From: an uncultured Clostridia bacterium | Lineage (GTDB): Bacteria; Bacillota; Clostridia; Oscillospirales; Acutalibacteraceae | Assembly: GCA_947623765.1 (NCBI GenBank) | Contig: CANQIG010000031.1 | Coordinates: forward strand, 1-13,708 | DNA: 13,708 nucleotides | Direction: 5' to 3' | Shown here: positions 1 through 5,905 of the stretch, one piece after another | Layout: every line of letters begins with the position of its first letter | Position numbering within the stretch: the stretch's first letter is position 1 | Program-made: the position numbers and the translations under genes | Notes under the pieces: generated by a model | What the model saw: only the letters and a program-made list of their open reading frames with translations | What the model was told of the DNA's origin: nothing | Databases searched by the model: none

Positions 1-164
1 CGTTCGCCGTGCGCCGCTCACGCGGCTTTCAGCCGATTGGGGGTTTCGGGCCCTTCACGCGAATCCGCCCGAAAAATTGGCCGCAGCCTTCCCCCCGGCC
101 GCGCTCTCTTTGGAGACGCGCACGGGTACTGCTCCCGGTCTCTGCCGTTTGCCTGTTCAGTTGT
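1..164. other. window edge, no gene recognised
   Basis: Nothing convincing is encoded here on either strand. A small hairpin (gccgc at 13-17 with gcggc at 22-26) is visible. Open frames crossing this stretch on the plus strand have GC-rich, low-complexity Arg/Ala/Pro translations, no ribosome binding site, and run antisense over mgsA, so they were not called. Confidence 0.5.
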
Positions 165-191
165 GTTCCGAGCGGCATCGCCGCCCGGAAC
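165..191 (-). terminator. stem-loop just 3' of mgsA
   Basis: Arms at 165-176 and 180-191 pair at 11 of 12 positions around a 3-nt loop, starting 3 bp past the mgsA stop codon. It is the only strong structure at the end of the minD-mgsA unit. No U-tract follows it on the minus strand, so it is either a poor intrinsic terminator or a 3'-end stabilising hairpin. Confidence 0.4.
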
Positions 192-194
192 GGC

Positions 195-593
195 TCAGAG
201 CTTGACGATCTCGCGCCAATCCAGATCGCCTCTCTCGAGGCCGTGGATCAGGACCTCTGCGGTGGCGATGTTCGTGGCGACGGGAATGTTGTAGTTGTCG
301 CAAAGGCGCAGAAGGTTCTTGTCCTTCGGCGTGGGCGTTTCTTCCTGCAAGGAGTCCCTGAAGAACAGCAGCAGGTCGATCTCGTCGCAGGAGATGTGCG
401 CCGCGATCTGCTGGTCGCCTCCCTGCGGCCCGCTCAGAAACCGCTGGATATTGAGCCCTGTCGCGTCCGCGACGAGCTTTCCCGTGGTCGCTGTGGCGCA
501 GAGCGTATGGCGGCTCAAAATGCCGCAGTACGCAATACAGAACTGCACCATCAACTCCTTTTTGGCGTCATGTGCGGTCAATGCGATGGTCAT
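195..593 (-). CDS. mgsA: methylglyoxal synthase family protein with altered active site
   Basis: The 132-residue product matches the MGS fold family that converts dihydroxyacetone phosphate to methylglyoxal and phosphate in the cytoplasm. Visible landmarks are the N-terminal IALTAHD (His8, Asp9), the phosphate-binding ATATTG segment at 33-38, SGPQGGDQQ at 54-62 with the catalytic Asp60 (Asp71 in E. coli), FFRD at 77-80 (Asp91) and IPVATN. Length is typical. The ATG at 593 was chosen because GGGGAGG lies 10 bp upstream; an in-frame ATG at 626 would place that site inside the gene. Oddity: where E. coli and Bacillus enzymes have PHxPD (His98, Asp101) this protein has Pro87 and Lys90, so activity is uncertain. 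It follows minD, a linkage seen in many clostridia, and is probably co-transcribed with it. The fold is also found in carbamoyl-phosphate synthase and IMP cyclohydrolase domains, but length and GGDQQ favour MgsA. Confidence 0.88.
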   Translation of the reverse strand: MTIALTAHDAKKELMVQFCIAYCGILSRHTLCATATTGKLVADATGLNIQRFLSGPQGGDQQIAAHISCDEIDLLLFFRDSLQEETPTPKDKNLLRLCDNYNIPVATNIATAEVLIHGLERGDLDWREIVKL

Positions 594-616
594 GAAATTT
601 TGCCTCCCCTGTATCG

Positions 617-668
617 TAACAGACATCCCATGCGGCGCTGGGCAAGCCGCCCGGCGTCACGTCTGTTA
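617..668 (-). promoter_or_regulatory. stem-loop in the minD-mgsA gap
   Basis: An 8-bp perfect inverted repeat (617-624 with 661-668) encloses a second 5-bp stem (632-636 with 646-650). It ends just before the mgsA ribosome binding site, so it could influence mgsA translation or processing of the minD-mgsA message. No U-tract follows and no good internal promoter was seen in this gap. The function is inferred. Confidence 0.3.
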
Positions 669-705
669 TCGGCTGATCAATACAACGAACGAACTTTTTT
701 CCCGC

Positions 706-1458
706 TCAAACGGCCAGCGGGACGGCCACGCCCGAAAGGCGCGCCGCGATGCGCGAAAGCGCGGCCATGCCCGGCGTGCCGATGGACGGCAGCTCCCCAC
801 GAAGCAGCCGCGCGGCAAACGCACGGTCTTCCGGCACCACGCCCAAAAGGCGGATGCCCGCACTGTCGATCACATCGTCCAGATCCCGGAGCGCTCCCGG
901 ACCGTCCCCGTCCGCCACCGCGTCGAAATACGACGGCAGGAACCGGTTGATCACAAGGCGCGTCTCCTCCACGCCCATTTCCGAGAGCAGCGCCCGCACG
1001 GAGGCCGCGTCCCGGATGCAGACGGGGTCCGGACTGCAAACCACGAGCGCCGCGTCCGCGGCGGCGGCGGCCGCCCGAAAGCCCCGGCCGACCCCGGCCG
1101 GCGAATCGAGCAGCACCCGGTCAAAATAGCGCTTGAGCAGCGGCACCAGCCGCAGCATCGCGCTCTCCGGGATGAGATCTTCACCGCTGAGCGGCGCGGG
1201 CATCAGCGAAACGCCCGGCATCGAAGGGCAGGGATACACGGCCTGCACCGGCGCGCACCGGCCCGCCACGACGTCCGAGCTGTCGTAGACGACGGTGCTC
1301 TCCGTCCCGGTCATGCGGTCCAGGCTGCGAAGCCCCGCGTCACAGTCGAAAAGCAGGACGCGTTCGCCGCCCGCCGCAAACTGCGACGCGAGCCCGACGG
1401 CGACCGTCGACTTCCCGACGCCGCCTTTGCCGGATGTGAGTACGTAAGCAGAGCTCAT
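706..1458 (-). CDS. minD: MinD/ParA-family ATPase (septum-site determining type)
   Basis: The 250-residue P-loop ATPase has the deviant Walker A motif GKGGVGKS at 10-17 with its signature Lys11, the FDCDAGLRSLD switch region at 37-47, and Walker B LLDSPAG with Asp118. MinD dimerises with ATP at the membrane and positions the division septum, usually with MinC or MinE/DivIVA. The segment after Walker B (GFRAAAAAADAALVVCSPDP, then LVINRF) follows the MinD pattern, and the mgsA neighbour supports minD rather than parA. The ATG at 1458 is preferred because it has a G-rich ribosome binding site and lies about 15 bp after the predicted transcription start; the longer open frame to 1560 overlaps the promoter. 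Oddity: it ends in LSGVAVPLAV and lacks the basic amphipathic C-terminal helix that anchors MinD to the membrane. No minC or minE is present in the window. Confidence 0.82.
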   Translation of the reverse strand: MSSAYVLTSGKGGVGKSTVAVGLASQFAAGGERVLLFDCDAGLRSLDRMTGTESTVVYDSSDVVAGRCAPVQAVYPCPSMPGVSLMPAPLSGEDLIPESAMLRLVPLLKRYFDRVLLDSPAGVGRGFRAAAAAADAALVVCSPDPVCIRDAASVRALLSEMGVEETRLVINRFLPSYFDAVADGDGPGALRDLDDVIDSAGIRLLGVVPEDRAFAARLLRGELPSIGTPGMAALSRIAARLSGVAVPLAV

Positions 1459-1479
1459 GGTTATCCCCCACCAGAATCT

Positions 1480-1508
1480 ATCATACCACAAATGGGCAGA
1501 ATAGTCAA
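1480..1508 (-). promoter_or_regulatory. sigma-A-type promoter of minD-mgsA
   Basis: On the minus strand TTGACT (1508-1503) and TATGAT (1485-1480) are separated by exactly 17 bp. This predicts transcription starting near 1473, about 15 nt before the minD ATG at 1458, which also supports that start codon. Confidence 0.75.
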
Positions 1509-1567
1509 AATCAAAAATCGGCCTAATTTGAATTTTATCAGGTCGCTCCAAAAAGCGCAAGCATTTC

Positions 1568-1596
1568 TTGTCGAAATCCTCTAAGGAATCTATAAA
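1568..1596 (+). promoter_or_regulatory. possible promoter reading into the repeat array
   Basis: TTGTCG (1568-1573), a 17-bp spacer, then TATAAA (1591-1596) lie on the plus strand, divergent from the minD promoter. No gene follows, only the repeat array, so if active it would make a noncoding transcript. The AT-rich context makes chance matches more likely. Confidence 0.35.
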
Positions 1597-1640
1597 ATAC
1601 GAAAGAAATACAACCGGTTATGTTTTTATATATCCCGTCA

Positions 1641-2340
1641 CCGCAGCGGCAGAGCCGCTTTCGTTTGCCCTACATTGGCTCGCAGGGAACGGAGCCGAAC
1701 TTCACGAATGGGGCTTGCGTCTGTTCCCGGGCAAAGCCGTTTCGTTTGCTCTACATTGGCTCGCGGGACGCGGAGCCGAACTTCCCAAATGAACTCGGCC
1801 CACGGCGCGGGACCAAACTCCCCACACGCACCGGCGGAGCGAACGACAGCGCGACGAACCGGCCTCTGGCCGCGGCGGCATGGCCGCTTTCGTTTGCCCT
1901 GCACTAGCTCGCGGAGAACAGAGCCGAGCTTCCCACATCTGCCCAGTTTCCGGCGCGGGACCAAATTCCCCGCACGCTCCGGCGAAGTTCGCGGAGCGAA
2001 CGACAAACGCGACGAGACGGCCCTTGGCCGCGGTGGCATGGCCGCTTTCGTTTGCTCTGCGTTGGCTCGCGGGGAACGGAGTCAAACTTCCCGAATAGAG
2101 CTTGTTTCTGATCGGGACAAAAACTTTTCATTTGCCCTCCGCCAGCTTGCGGGGAACGGAGCCAAACTCCCCGAATGGGGCTTGCTTCTAATCCGGGCAA
2201 ACCGGCAAAGCCTGCTTCGTTTACCCTCCGCCAGCTCGCGGAGAACAGAGCCGAGTTTCCCACATCTGCCCCGTTTCCGGCGCGGAGGTACAGCCGCCCA
2301 AACGCTCCGGCGAAGCGCGCGCCAGCGCGCGACCACCGCG
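1641..2340. repeat. six-unit imperfect tandem intergenic repeat array
   Basis: Six diverged copies of a GC-rich unit run head to tail at about 1654-1735, 1736-1882, 1883-2040, 2041-2122, 2123-2209 and 2210-2340. Each opens with a form of CCGCTTTCGTTTGCCCT, then a CTCGCGGGGAACGGAGCC-like core. Three units are short (82-87 bp) and three are long (about 131-158 bp) because of an added segment containing CGGCGCGG and CTCCGGCGAAG. The 53-bp blocks at 1906-1958 and 2233-2285 differ at only 2 positions. Several units are preceded by a small stem (for example AGCGGC aga GCCGCT at 1645-1659) followed by TTTCGTTT. All six frames give stops or low-complexity Arg/Pro/Ser peptides with no ribosome binding site, so it looks noncoding. 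No transposase or terminal inverted repeats were seen. The block fills most of the gene-free region 1459-2350. Confidence 0.85.
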
Positions 2341-2350
2341 ACCTGAAAAA

Positions 2351-2812
2351 TTAAGAGGCGCCGGTGCTGCCGAAACCGCCCGCACCGCGCACGGTCTCGT
2401 CCAGTGCGTCGACTTCCTCGACCGGCAGGGCAAAATACGGCATGAGGATCATCTGCGCCACGCGCTCGCCGGGCGCGACGGTGTAGGGAATCTTCGAGAG
2501 ATTCGTCAGGCCGACGCGGATCTCGCCCCGGTAGTCACTGTCGATCACGCCGACGCCGTTCGTGACGACGATCCCGTGGCGAATGCCGAGACCGCTCCGC
2601 GTGAAGATCAGCCCCGCAAGCCCCTCGGGGATCTGCGCGGCGAGCCCTGTCGGCAGAACAATGCTCTCGCCGGGCTCGATCTCCGCCGGTTCCGATATGC
2701 ACGCCCGCAGGTCGTACCCCGCGCTGCCCGCCGTCGCCCGCGCGGGGAGCACGGCCTCCTCCCGAACGCGCAGAAACCGCAGGACCTGTTTTTCCCCCTG
2801 ATTTTCACACAT
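2351..2812 (-). CDS. dut: dUTP diphosphatase (trimeric dUTPase)
   Basis: This 153-residue enzyme hydrolyses dUTP to dUMP and pyrophosphate, keeping uracil out of DNA and supplying dUMP for thymidylate synthesis. All five trimeric dUTPase motifs are visible: AGYDLRA (31-37), RSGLGIRHG (72-80), NGVGVIDSDYRGE (85-97, with catalytic Asp91 and uracil-contacting Tyr94), PGERVAQM (114-121) and the C-terminal RGAGGFGSTG (142-151) that closes over the substrate. Length is typical for the family. The ATG at 2812 is preceded by GAGGAGGG at a slightly long but usable spacing. It lies 146 bp downstream of the U32 gene in the same direction, so co-transcription is possible; I saw no confident promoter in the gap and no U-tract terminator after the stop. 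Confidence 0.95.
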   Translation of the reverse strand: MCENQGEKQVLRFLRVREEAVLPARATAGSAGYDLRACISEPAEIEPGESIVLPTGLAAQIPEGLAGLIFTRSGLGIRHGIVVTNGVGVIDSDYRGEIRVGLTNLSKIPYTVAPGERVAQMILMPYFALPVEEVDALDETVRGAGGFGSTGAS

Positions 2813-2837
2813 TTTCCGGCGTCCCTCCTCATCCGTT

Positions 2838-2903
2838 CCGGGAAAAACGCGTCACGGGGTCCATAATTTTTCGCGTCCCCCGTTTTTTCAGCGTTTTTCC
2901 CGG
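2838..2903. promoter_or_regulatory. 13-bp perfect inverted repeat upstream of dut
   Basis: CCGGGAAAAACGC at 2838-2850 is exactly complementary to 2891-2903, with a second 6-bp stem inside (2854-2859 with 2878-2883). It lies in the U32-dut gap, 25 bp from the dut start. No U-tract follows on the minus strand, so it is more likely a leader structure or operator than an intrinsic terminator. Confidence 0.45.
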
Positions 2904-2958
2904 CGATTGGTTCCGAGATAAACATAACTTTTCACATTTTCCACAGGGTTTTCCACCG

Positions 2959-5043
2959 TCAGAGCACCCCGCGCGCGAACAGCCCGCGCGTCCGATTTCG
3001 CGCCGCCGCCCGCCGGTTTTCGGCACATTCCAGCACGCGGGCGGTTTCCACAGCGTTTTCCACCGTAAAATACAGCAGTCCGAAGTCGATATTCTTCACA
3101 TCGAGGTCGAGCAGATCGACCGGCACCGAATTGAACAGCTCCGCGTAGAGGAACCGCCCCTCCTGCCGCGTGCAGCGCACCGGGAAGCGCACCCCGAGCC
3201 GGTCCGTGAGGCTCCCGGGCGTCTTGCAGCGCCGGCATCCGCCCGGCGCGTTCGCGAGCGGGCAGTTCCGCGTGAGCATCACCGGCAGCCGCCCGTAAAC
3301 GAGCGCGCCGCGCGAGAGCGTCCCCGCGAGCGCGGCGATCTGCGCGCCGGAAAGCTCCGCGGAAAGCTCCGCGTCTTCGAGGCCCGCATCGCCGAAGAAG
3401 TCGAGCGCCGCCGTGTTCATCGCGTTGAGCGTGAACCCGCCGGAGACCCGCGCGCCGAGCTCCCGGCAGAGCGCGAGCCCGTCCAGCCCGCCGCAGCGGA
3501 ACCGGTCAAAACCCGCGTCCATCCACGCCTGCATCCGCCGCCGCACCGCGTCTTCCCCGCCCCAAAACGCGCGGGGCAGATCGAGCGCGGCAGGGATCCC
3601 CGCGTCCCTGAGATCTTCGAGGACCCTGCGGTCCGTTTCGAGCGGCAGATAGACCCGCTCCAGCCCGCGCAGCGCCGAGAGCTGCGGGAGCTGGTCCGCG
3701 CTTTGGAACCGCGCCCGCAGCGCGTATTTTCCCGTCCTGTGCGGCGGGAAGTCCAGCGCCGGCGCGGCAAAGGGAACAGGTTCCGCCGTGCGCCGCTTTT
3801 CGCCGAGCGCTTCGAGCGCGCCGCGCCGCAGGCCGTTGAGGACCGCGGCGGGCACGGCGCAAAGGCCGTCCGTTTCGACCGCGATCTTTTCCGCAAAATA
3901 CGGCGTGCCGCCTGTTTTTCGGAGCTGTTCTTCGATCCGTTCCGGGGAAGCTGACGTCTTTTCCGCGCGCTCGAGCGGCGCGTCCCCCAAAACGGAGACC
4001 GTGTGCGTCCCGTCCGAAACGCGGAGCGCGGGCCTCTTTCCCGTCTCCCCGGAGAACCGCATCTCCACCGCGACGCGCTGCCGCTCGCCGCGGTACAGCG
4101 CGTGTAGCCGCCGAAAGACCGCGCCGGACGCGTCGAGCGCGTCCTCCTTCGTCCGCGTGCCGAACATCTCCCTGCCGCGCTTTCCCCGCAGATACCCGTC
4201 CGTAAAGCCCGAACGGGAGAAGACCGCTTTCAGGTCCGCGAGAAGTTCCGCGGGGATCGGCGCGCCGTCCGCCGCGGCACGGCAGCAGGCCGTCGCCGCC
4301 GCGACGTACTCCGGCCGCTTCATCCGGCCCTCGATCTTCGCGGAGCAGACGCCCGCCGCCGCGAGCTCGTCGAGGGGCTCCGAGAAGGAGAGGTCTTTGA
4401 GACTGAGATCGTGCCCGGTGCCGCCCGGCGCCGAAAACGGCAGCCGGCAGGACTGCGCGCAGCGGCCCCGGCTGCCGCTTCGCCCGCCGAGCACCGCGCT
4501 CAGGTAGCACTGCCCCGAAAGACACATACACAGCGCCCCGTGCGCGAACGTCTCCAGCTCGATATCGCTTTTTTCGGAGATCTCCCGGATCTCCGCGAGG
4601 GAGAGCTCCCGGGCCAGCACGACGCGCTTTGCGCCGAGCAAAGACAAAAACCGCGCCCCGGCGGGGGCGTGGACGCTCATTTGTGTCGAACCGTGGAGCG
4701 GCAGCGACGGCGCTGCTTTCCGCAGCAGGGAAAACAGCCCCATGTCCTGCACGAGCACCGCGTCCACGGGAAGGGAGTCCAGATACGCGCAGAAATCGAG
4801 CGCCTCGGGCAGCTCGTCGTCGCGCAGCAGGGTGTTGACCGTCACATGGACCTTCACGCCGCGCTCCCGGGCAAAAGAAACGGCCTCACGCAGCTCCTCC
4901 CGGGTGAAGTTCGCGGCGTTCGCCCGCGCGGAAAACAGGGACCCGCCAAGGTACACCGCGTCCGCACCGGCGAAGACCGCCGCCGTCAGGGCGTCACGCC
5001 CGCCGGCGGGCGCCAACACCTCGACCTTTCGTCTTTGTTCCAT
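2959..5043 (-). CDS. U32-family protein with DUF3656, RlhA-like RNA hydroxylation factor
   Basis: This 694-residue protein begins with the family opening VEVLAPAGG and a TIM-barrel-like half containing GADAVYLGG (26-34). The U32 signature ELETFAHGALCMCLSGQCYLS follows at about 162-182, then GGRSGSRGRCAQSCRLPF. This gives the Cys cluster 172, 174, 179, 195 and 199. A long middle region fits DUF3656, and a C-terminal segment has another Cys group (NCPLANAPGGCRRCKTPG). Family members were named peptidases, but E. coli RlhA (YdcP, similar length and architecture) is required for 5-hydroxylation of 23S rRNA C2501, and TrhP acts on tRNA U34; an iron-sulfur, RNA-modifying role is therefore more likely than proteolysis. 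The ATG at 5043 is preferred over an in-frame TTG at 5055 because GGGAG lies 5 bp before it. It starts 19 bp after zapA, an order common in clostridia. Confidence 0.88.
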   Translation of the reverse strand: MEQRRKVEVLAPAGGRDALTAAVFAGADAVYLGGSLFSARANAANFTREELREAVSFARERGVKVHVTVNTLLRDDELPEALDFCAYLDSLPVDAVLVQDMGLFSLLRKAAPSLPLHGSTQMSVHAPAGARFLSLLGAKRVVLARELSLAEIREISEKSDIELETFAHGALCMCLSGQCYLSAVLGGRSGSRGRCAQSCRLPFSAPGGTGHDLSLKDLSFSEPLDELAAAGVCSAKIEGRMKRPEYVAAATACCRAAADGAPIPAELLADLKAVFSRSGFTDGYLRGKRGREMFGTRTKEDALDASGAVFRRLHALYRGERQRVAVEMRFSGETGKRPALRVSDGTHTVSVLGDAPLERAEKTSASPERIEEQLRKTGGTPYFAEKIAVETDGLCAVPAAVLNGLRRGALEALGEKRRTAEPVPFAAPALDFPPHRTGKYALRARFQSADQLPQLSALRGLERVYLPLETDRRVLEDLRDAGIPAALDLPRAFWGGEDAVRRRMQAWMDAGFDRFRCGGLDGLALCRELGARVSGGFTLNAMNTAALDFFGDAGLEDAELSAELSGAQIAALAGTLSRGALVYGRLPVMLTRNCPLANAPGGCRRCKTPGSLTDRLGVRFPVRCTRQEGRFLYAELFNSVPVDLLDLDVKNIDFGLLYFTVENAVETARVLECAENRRAAARNRTRGLFARGVL

Positions 5044-5062
5044 ACGTTCTCCCAAAGGCCCT

Positions 5063-5569
5063 CTACTTTTTCGCGTAAAAGCTGCGGAACCGTTCCTCCG
5101 GCTCCATGGCCGAGCGGAGCGGGTTTTTCAGCGCCTCGCCGTTGTCCTTCGGCGGTTCGCCGTCCGCCGCGCCGCTGAGCACCGTGAGCGTCGGCGGGGG
5201 CGCCGCGCTCTGCTTTTTCTTCTTCTCTTCCTCCGCGCGAAGCAGCTGCTCCTCCGCCGCGCGGAGCTTCGTCTCCGTCTGGGCGAGCTGCCGCTTCACG
5301 TCCCGCAGGGCCTTTTCCTCGTTTTCGAGCCCGGCCACACGCTTTTCCAGCGCACGGAAGCGCTCGTCCCGCCGGGCGAGCTCCTCGCAGAAATTCATCG
5401 CCGTCAGCACGGCTGCCTTTTCCACGGTCGCCGTCCCGGAGCTGCGGAGCACGGATTCCATCCGCTGGCGCACGGCCTGCGCGATGCGCTCCACGGCCTC
5501 CCGATCCACGTCGCCGGAGACCGTGATGTCCACGCCGCAGATATTCAGTTTGACCCTCGTTTTTTCCAT
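5063..5569 (-). CDS. zapA: cell division protein ZapA
   Basis: ZapA crosslinks FtsZ filaments in the Z-ring. The 168-residue product starts with the typical KTRVKLNICGVDITVSGD strand-turn-strand region, followed by a helix (DREAVERIAQAVRQRM) and a conserved AAVLTAMNFCEELAR segment at 52-66. Residues about 65-118 form a charged heptad-rich coiled coil. The remaining 50 residues are a Pro/Ala-rich linker and a basic-aromatic tail ending in ERFRSFYAKK. This is longer than the 85-110 residues of classical ZapA, although extended forms are common in clostridia. The ATG at 5569 begins the conserved domain and has AGAGGGAAG upstream at a rather long spacing; an upstream ATG at 5623 would overlap the promoter. 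It probably leads an operon with the U32 gene. Confidence 0.87.
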   Translation of the reverse strand: MEKTRVKLNICGVDITVSGDVDREAVERIAQAVRQRMESVLRSSGTATVEKAAVLTAMNFCEELARRDERFRALEKRVAGLENEEKALRDVKRQLAQTETKLRAAEEQLLRAEEEKKKKQSAAPPPTLTVLSGAADGEPPKDNGEALKNPLRSAMEPEERFRSFYAKK

Positions 5570-5611
5570 ACGCGCCGTCTTCCCTCTTGCCGTCCTTGGA
5601 TTACCGCTCCT

Positions 5612-5640
5612 ATTATAGAGCATTTTTTCAAAAAAGAAAA
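5612..5640 (-). promoter_or_regulatory. zapA promoter (-10 clear, -35 weak)
   Basis: A perfect TATAAT lies on the minus strand at 5617-5612, about 43 bp before the zapA ATG. At the right distance the -35 region is only a T-rich stretch (5640-5635) with poor match to TTGACA. Confidence 0.5.
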
Positions 5641-5662
5641 GGGTTTTCGGGAAATTTCACTG

Positions 5663-5727
5663 CGAAACAGAAAATCCGAACGCAAAAAACGGCAAAATAG
5701 GGCTTGTTCCGAAGCAGAAAATCCGAT
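5663..5727. repeat. paired 18-bp direct repeat, candidate operator
   Basis: CGAAACAGAAAATCCGAA at 5663-5680 and CGAAGCAGAAAATCCGAT at 5710-5727 match at 16 of 18 positions with centres 47 bp apart. The second copy fills the spacer between the -35 and -10 elements of the glgP promoter and includes the first base of the -10, where a bound protein would block RNA polymerase. The first copy lies between the divergent zapA and glgP promoters. Regulator identity is unknown. Confidence 0.5.
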
Positions 5728-5732
5728 ATAAT
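5704..5732 (+). promoter_or_regulatory. sigma-A-type promoter of glgP
   Basis: TTGTTC (5704-5709), exactly 17 bp, then TATAAT (5727-5732). Transcription would start near 5739, giving a leader of about 167 nt before the glgP ATG. Confidence 0.75.
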
Positions 5733-5771
5733 ATATGAGCGGGTATCTGTTCAGCCTTTGTATCCCCACAG

Positions 5772-5806
5772 GCGCTGGAAAGCTCTAGCGCGCCCCGCGC
5801 TTTTTT
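5772..5806 (+). terminator. terminator-like hairpin with competing hairpin in the glgP leader
   Basis: AGCGCG (5787-5792), loop CCC, CGCGCT (5796-5801), then a T-run to 5806 has intrinsic terminator form. An alternative hairpin pairs 5772-5779 with 5784-5791 and uses the same AGCGC, so the two cannot form together. Lying between the glgP promoter and start codon, with no upstream plus-strand gene to terminate, this fits transcription attenuation. The trigger is unknown. Confidence 0.4.
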
Positions 5807-5905
5807 CCGCCGCCGCACGCGGCGCGAACGGCGCGGCAGGCGCATACCCTTCATTTATATTTTGATTCACGGCCCGGTCCCCTTCGGCCGTGGAGGAGGA
5901 AACGA

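Noticed and set aside
9..1584. Long plus-strand open frames over mgsA and minD (9-950, 295-1584)
   Set aside because: The minus-strand genes have clear motifs, ribosome binding sites and a promoter; the plus-strand products are Arg/Pro/His-rich without motifs.
1641..2340. CRISPR array
   Set aside because: Units are 82-158 bp, diverged throughout and without constant short repeats or unique equal-length spacers; no cas genes are nearby.
1641..2340. Insertion sequence or MITE
   Set aside because: No terminal inverted repeats, target-site duplication or transposase remnant could be identified.
1675..2346. Open frames across the repeat array, such as a 223-codon plus-strand one
   Set aside because: The peptides simply reflect the repeat, several frames on both strands are equally open, and there is no ribosome binding site or family resemblance.
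2959..5043. Calling the U32 protein a collagenase or protease
   Set aside because: The characterised close architecture (RlhA type with DUF3656) acts in RNA hydroxylation, and the Cys cluster fits iron-sulfur binding rather than a protease site.
5044..5055. TTG at 5055 as start of the U32 gene
   Set aside because: The ATG at 5043 has GGGAG at ideal spacing, which would be inside the coding region if TTG were used; the family's conserved N-terminus also follows the ATG.
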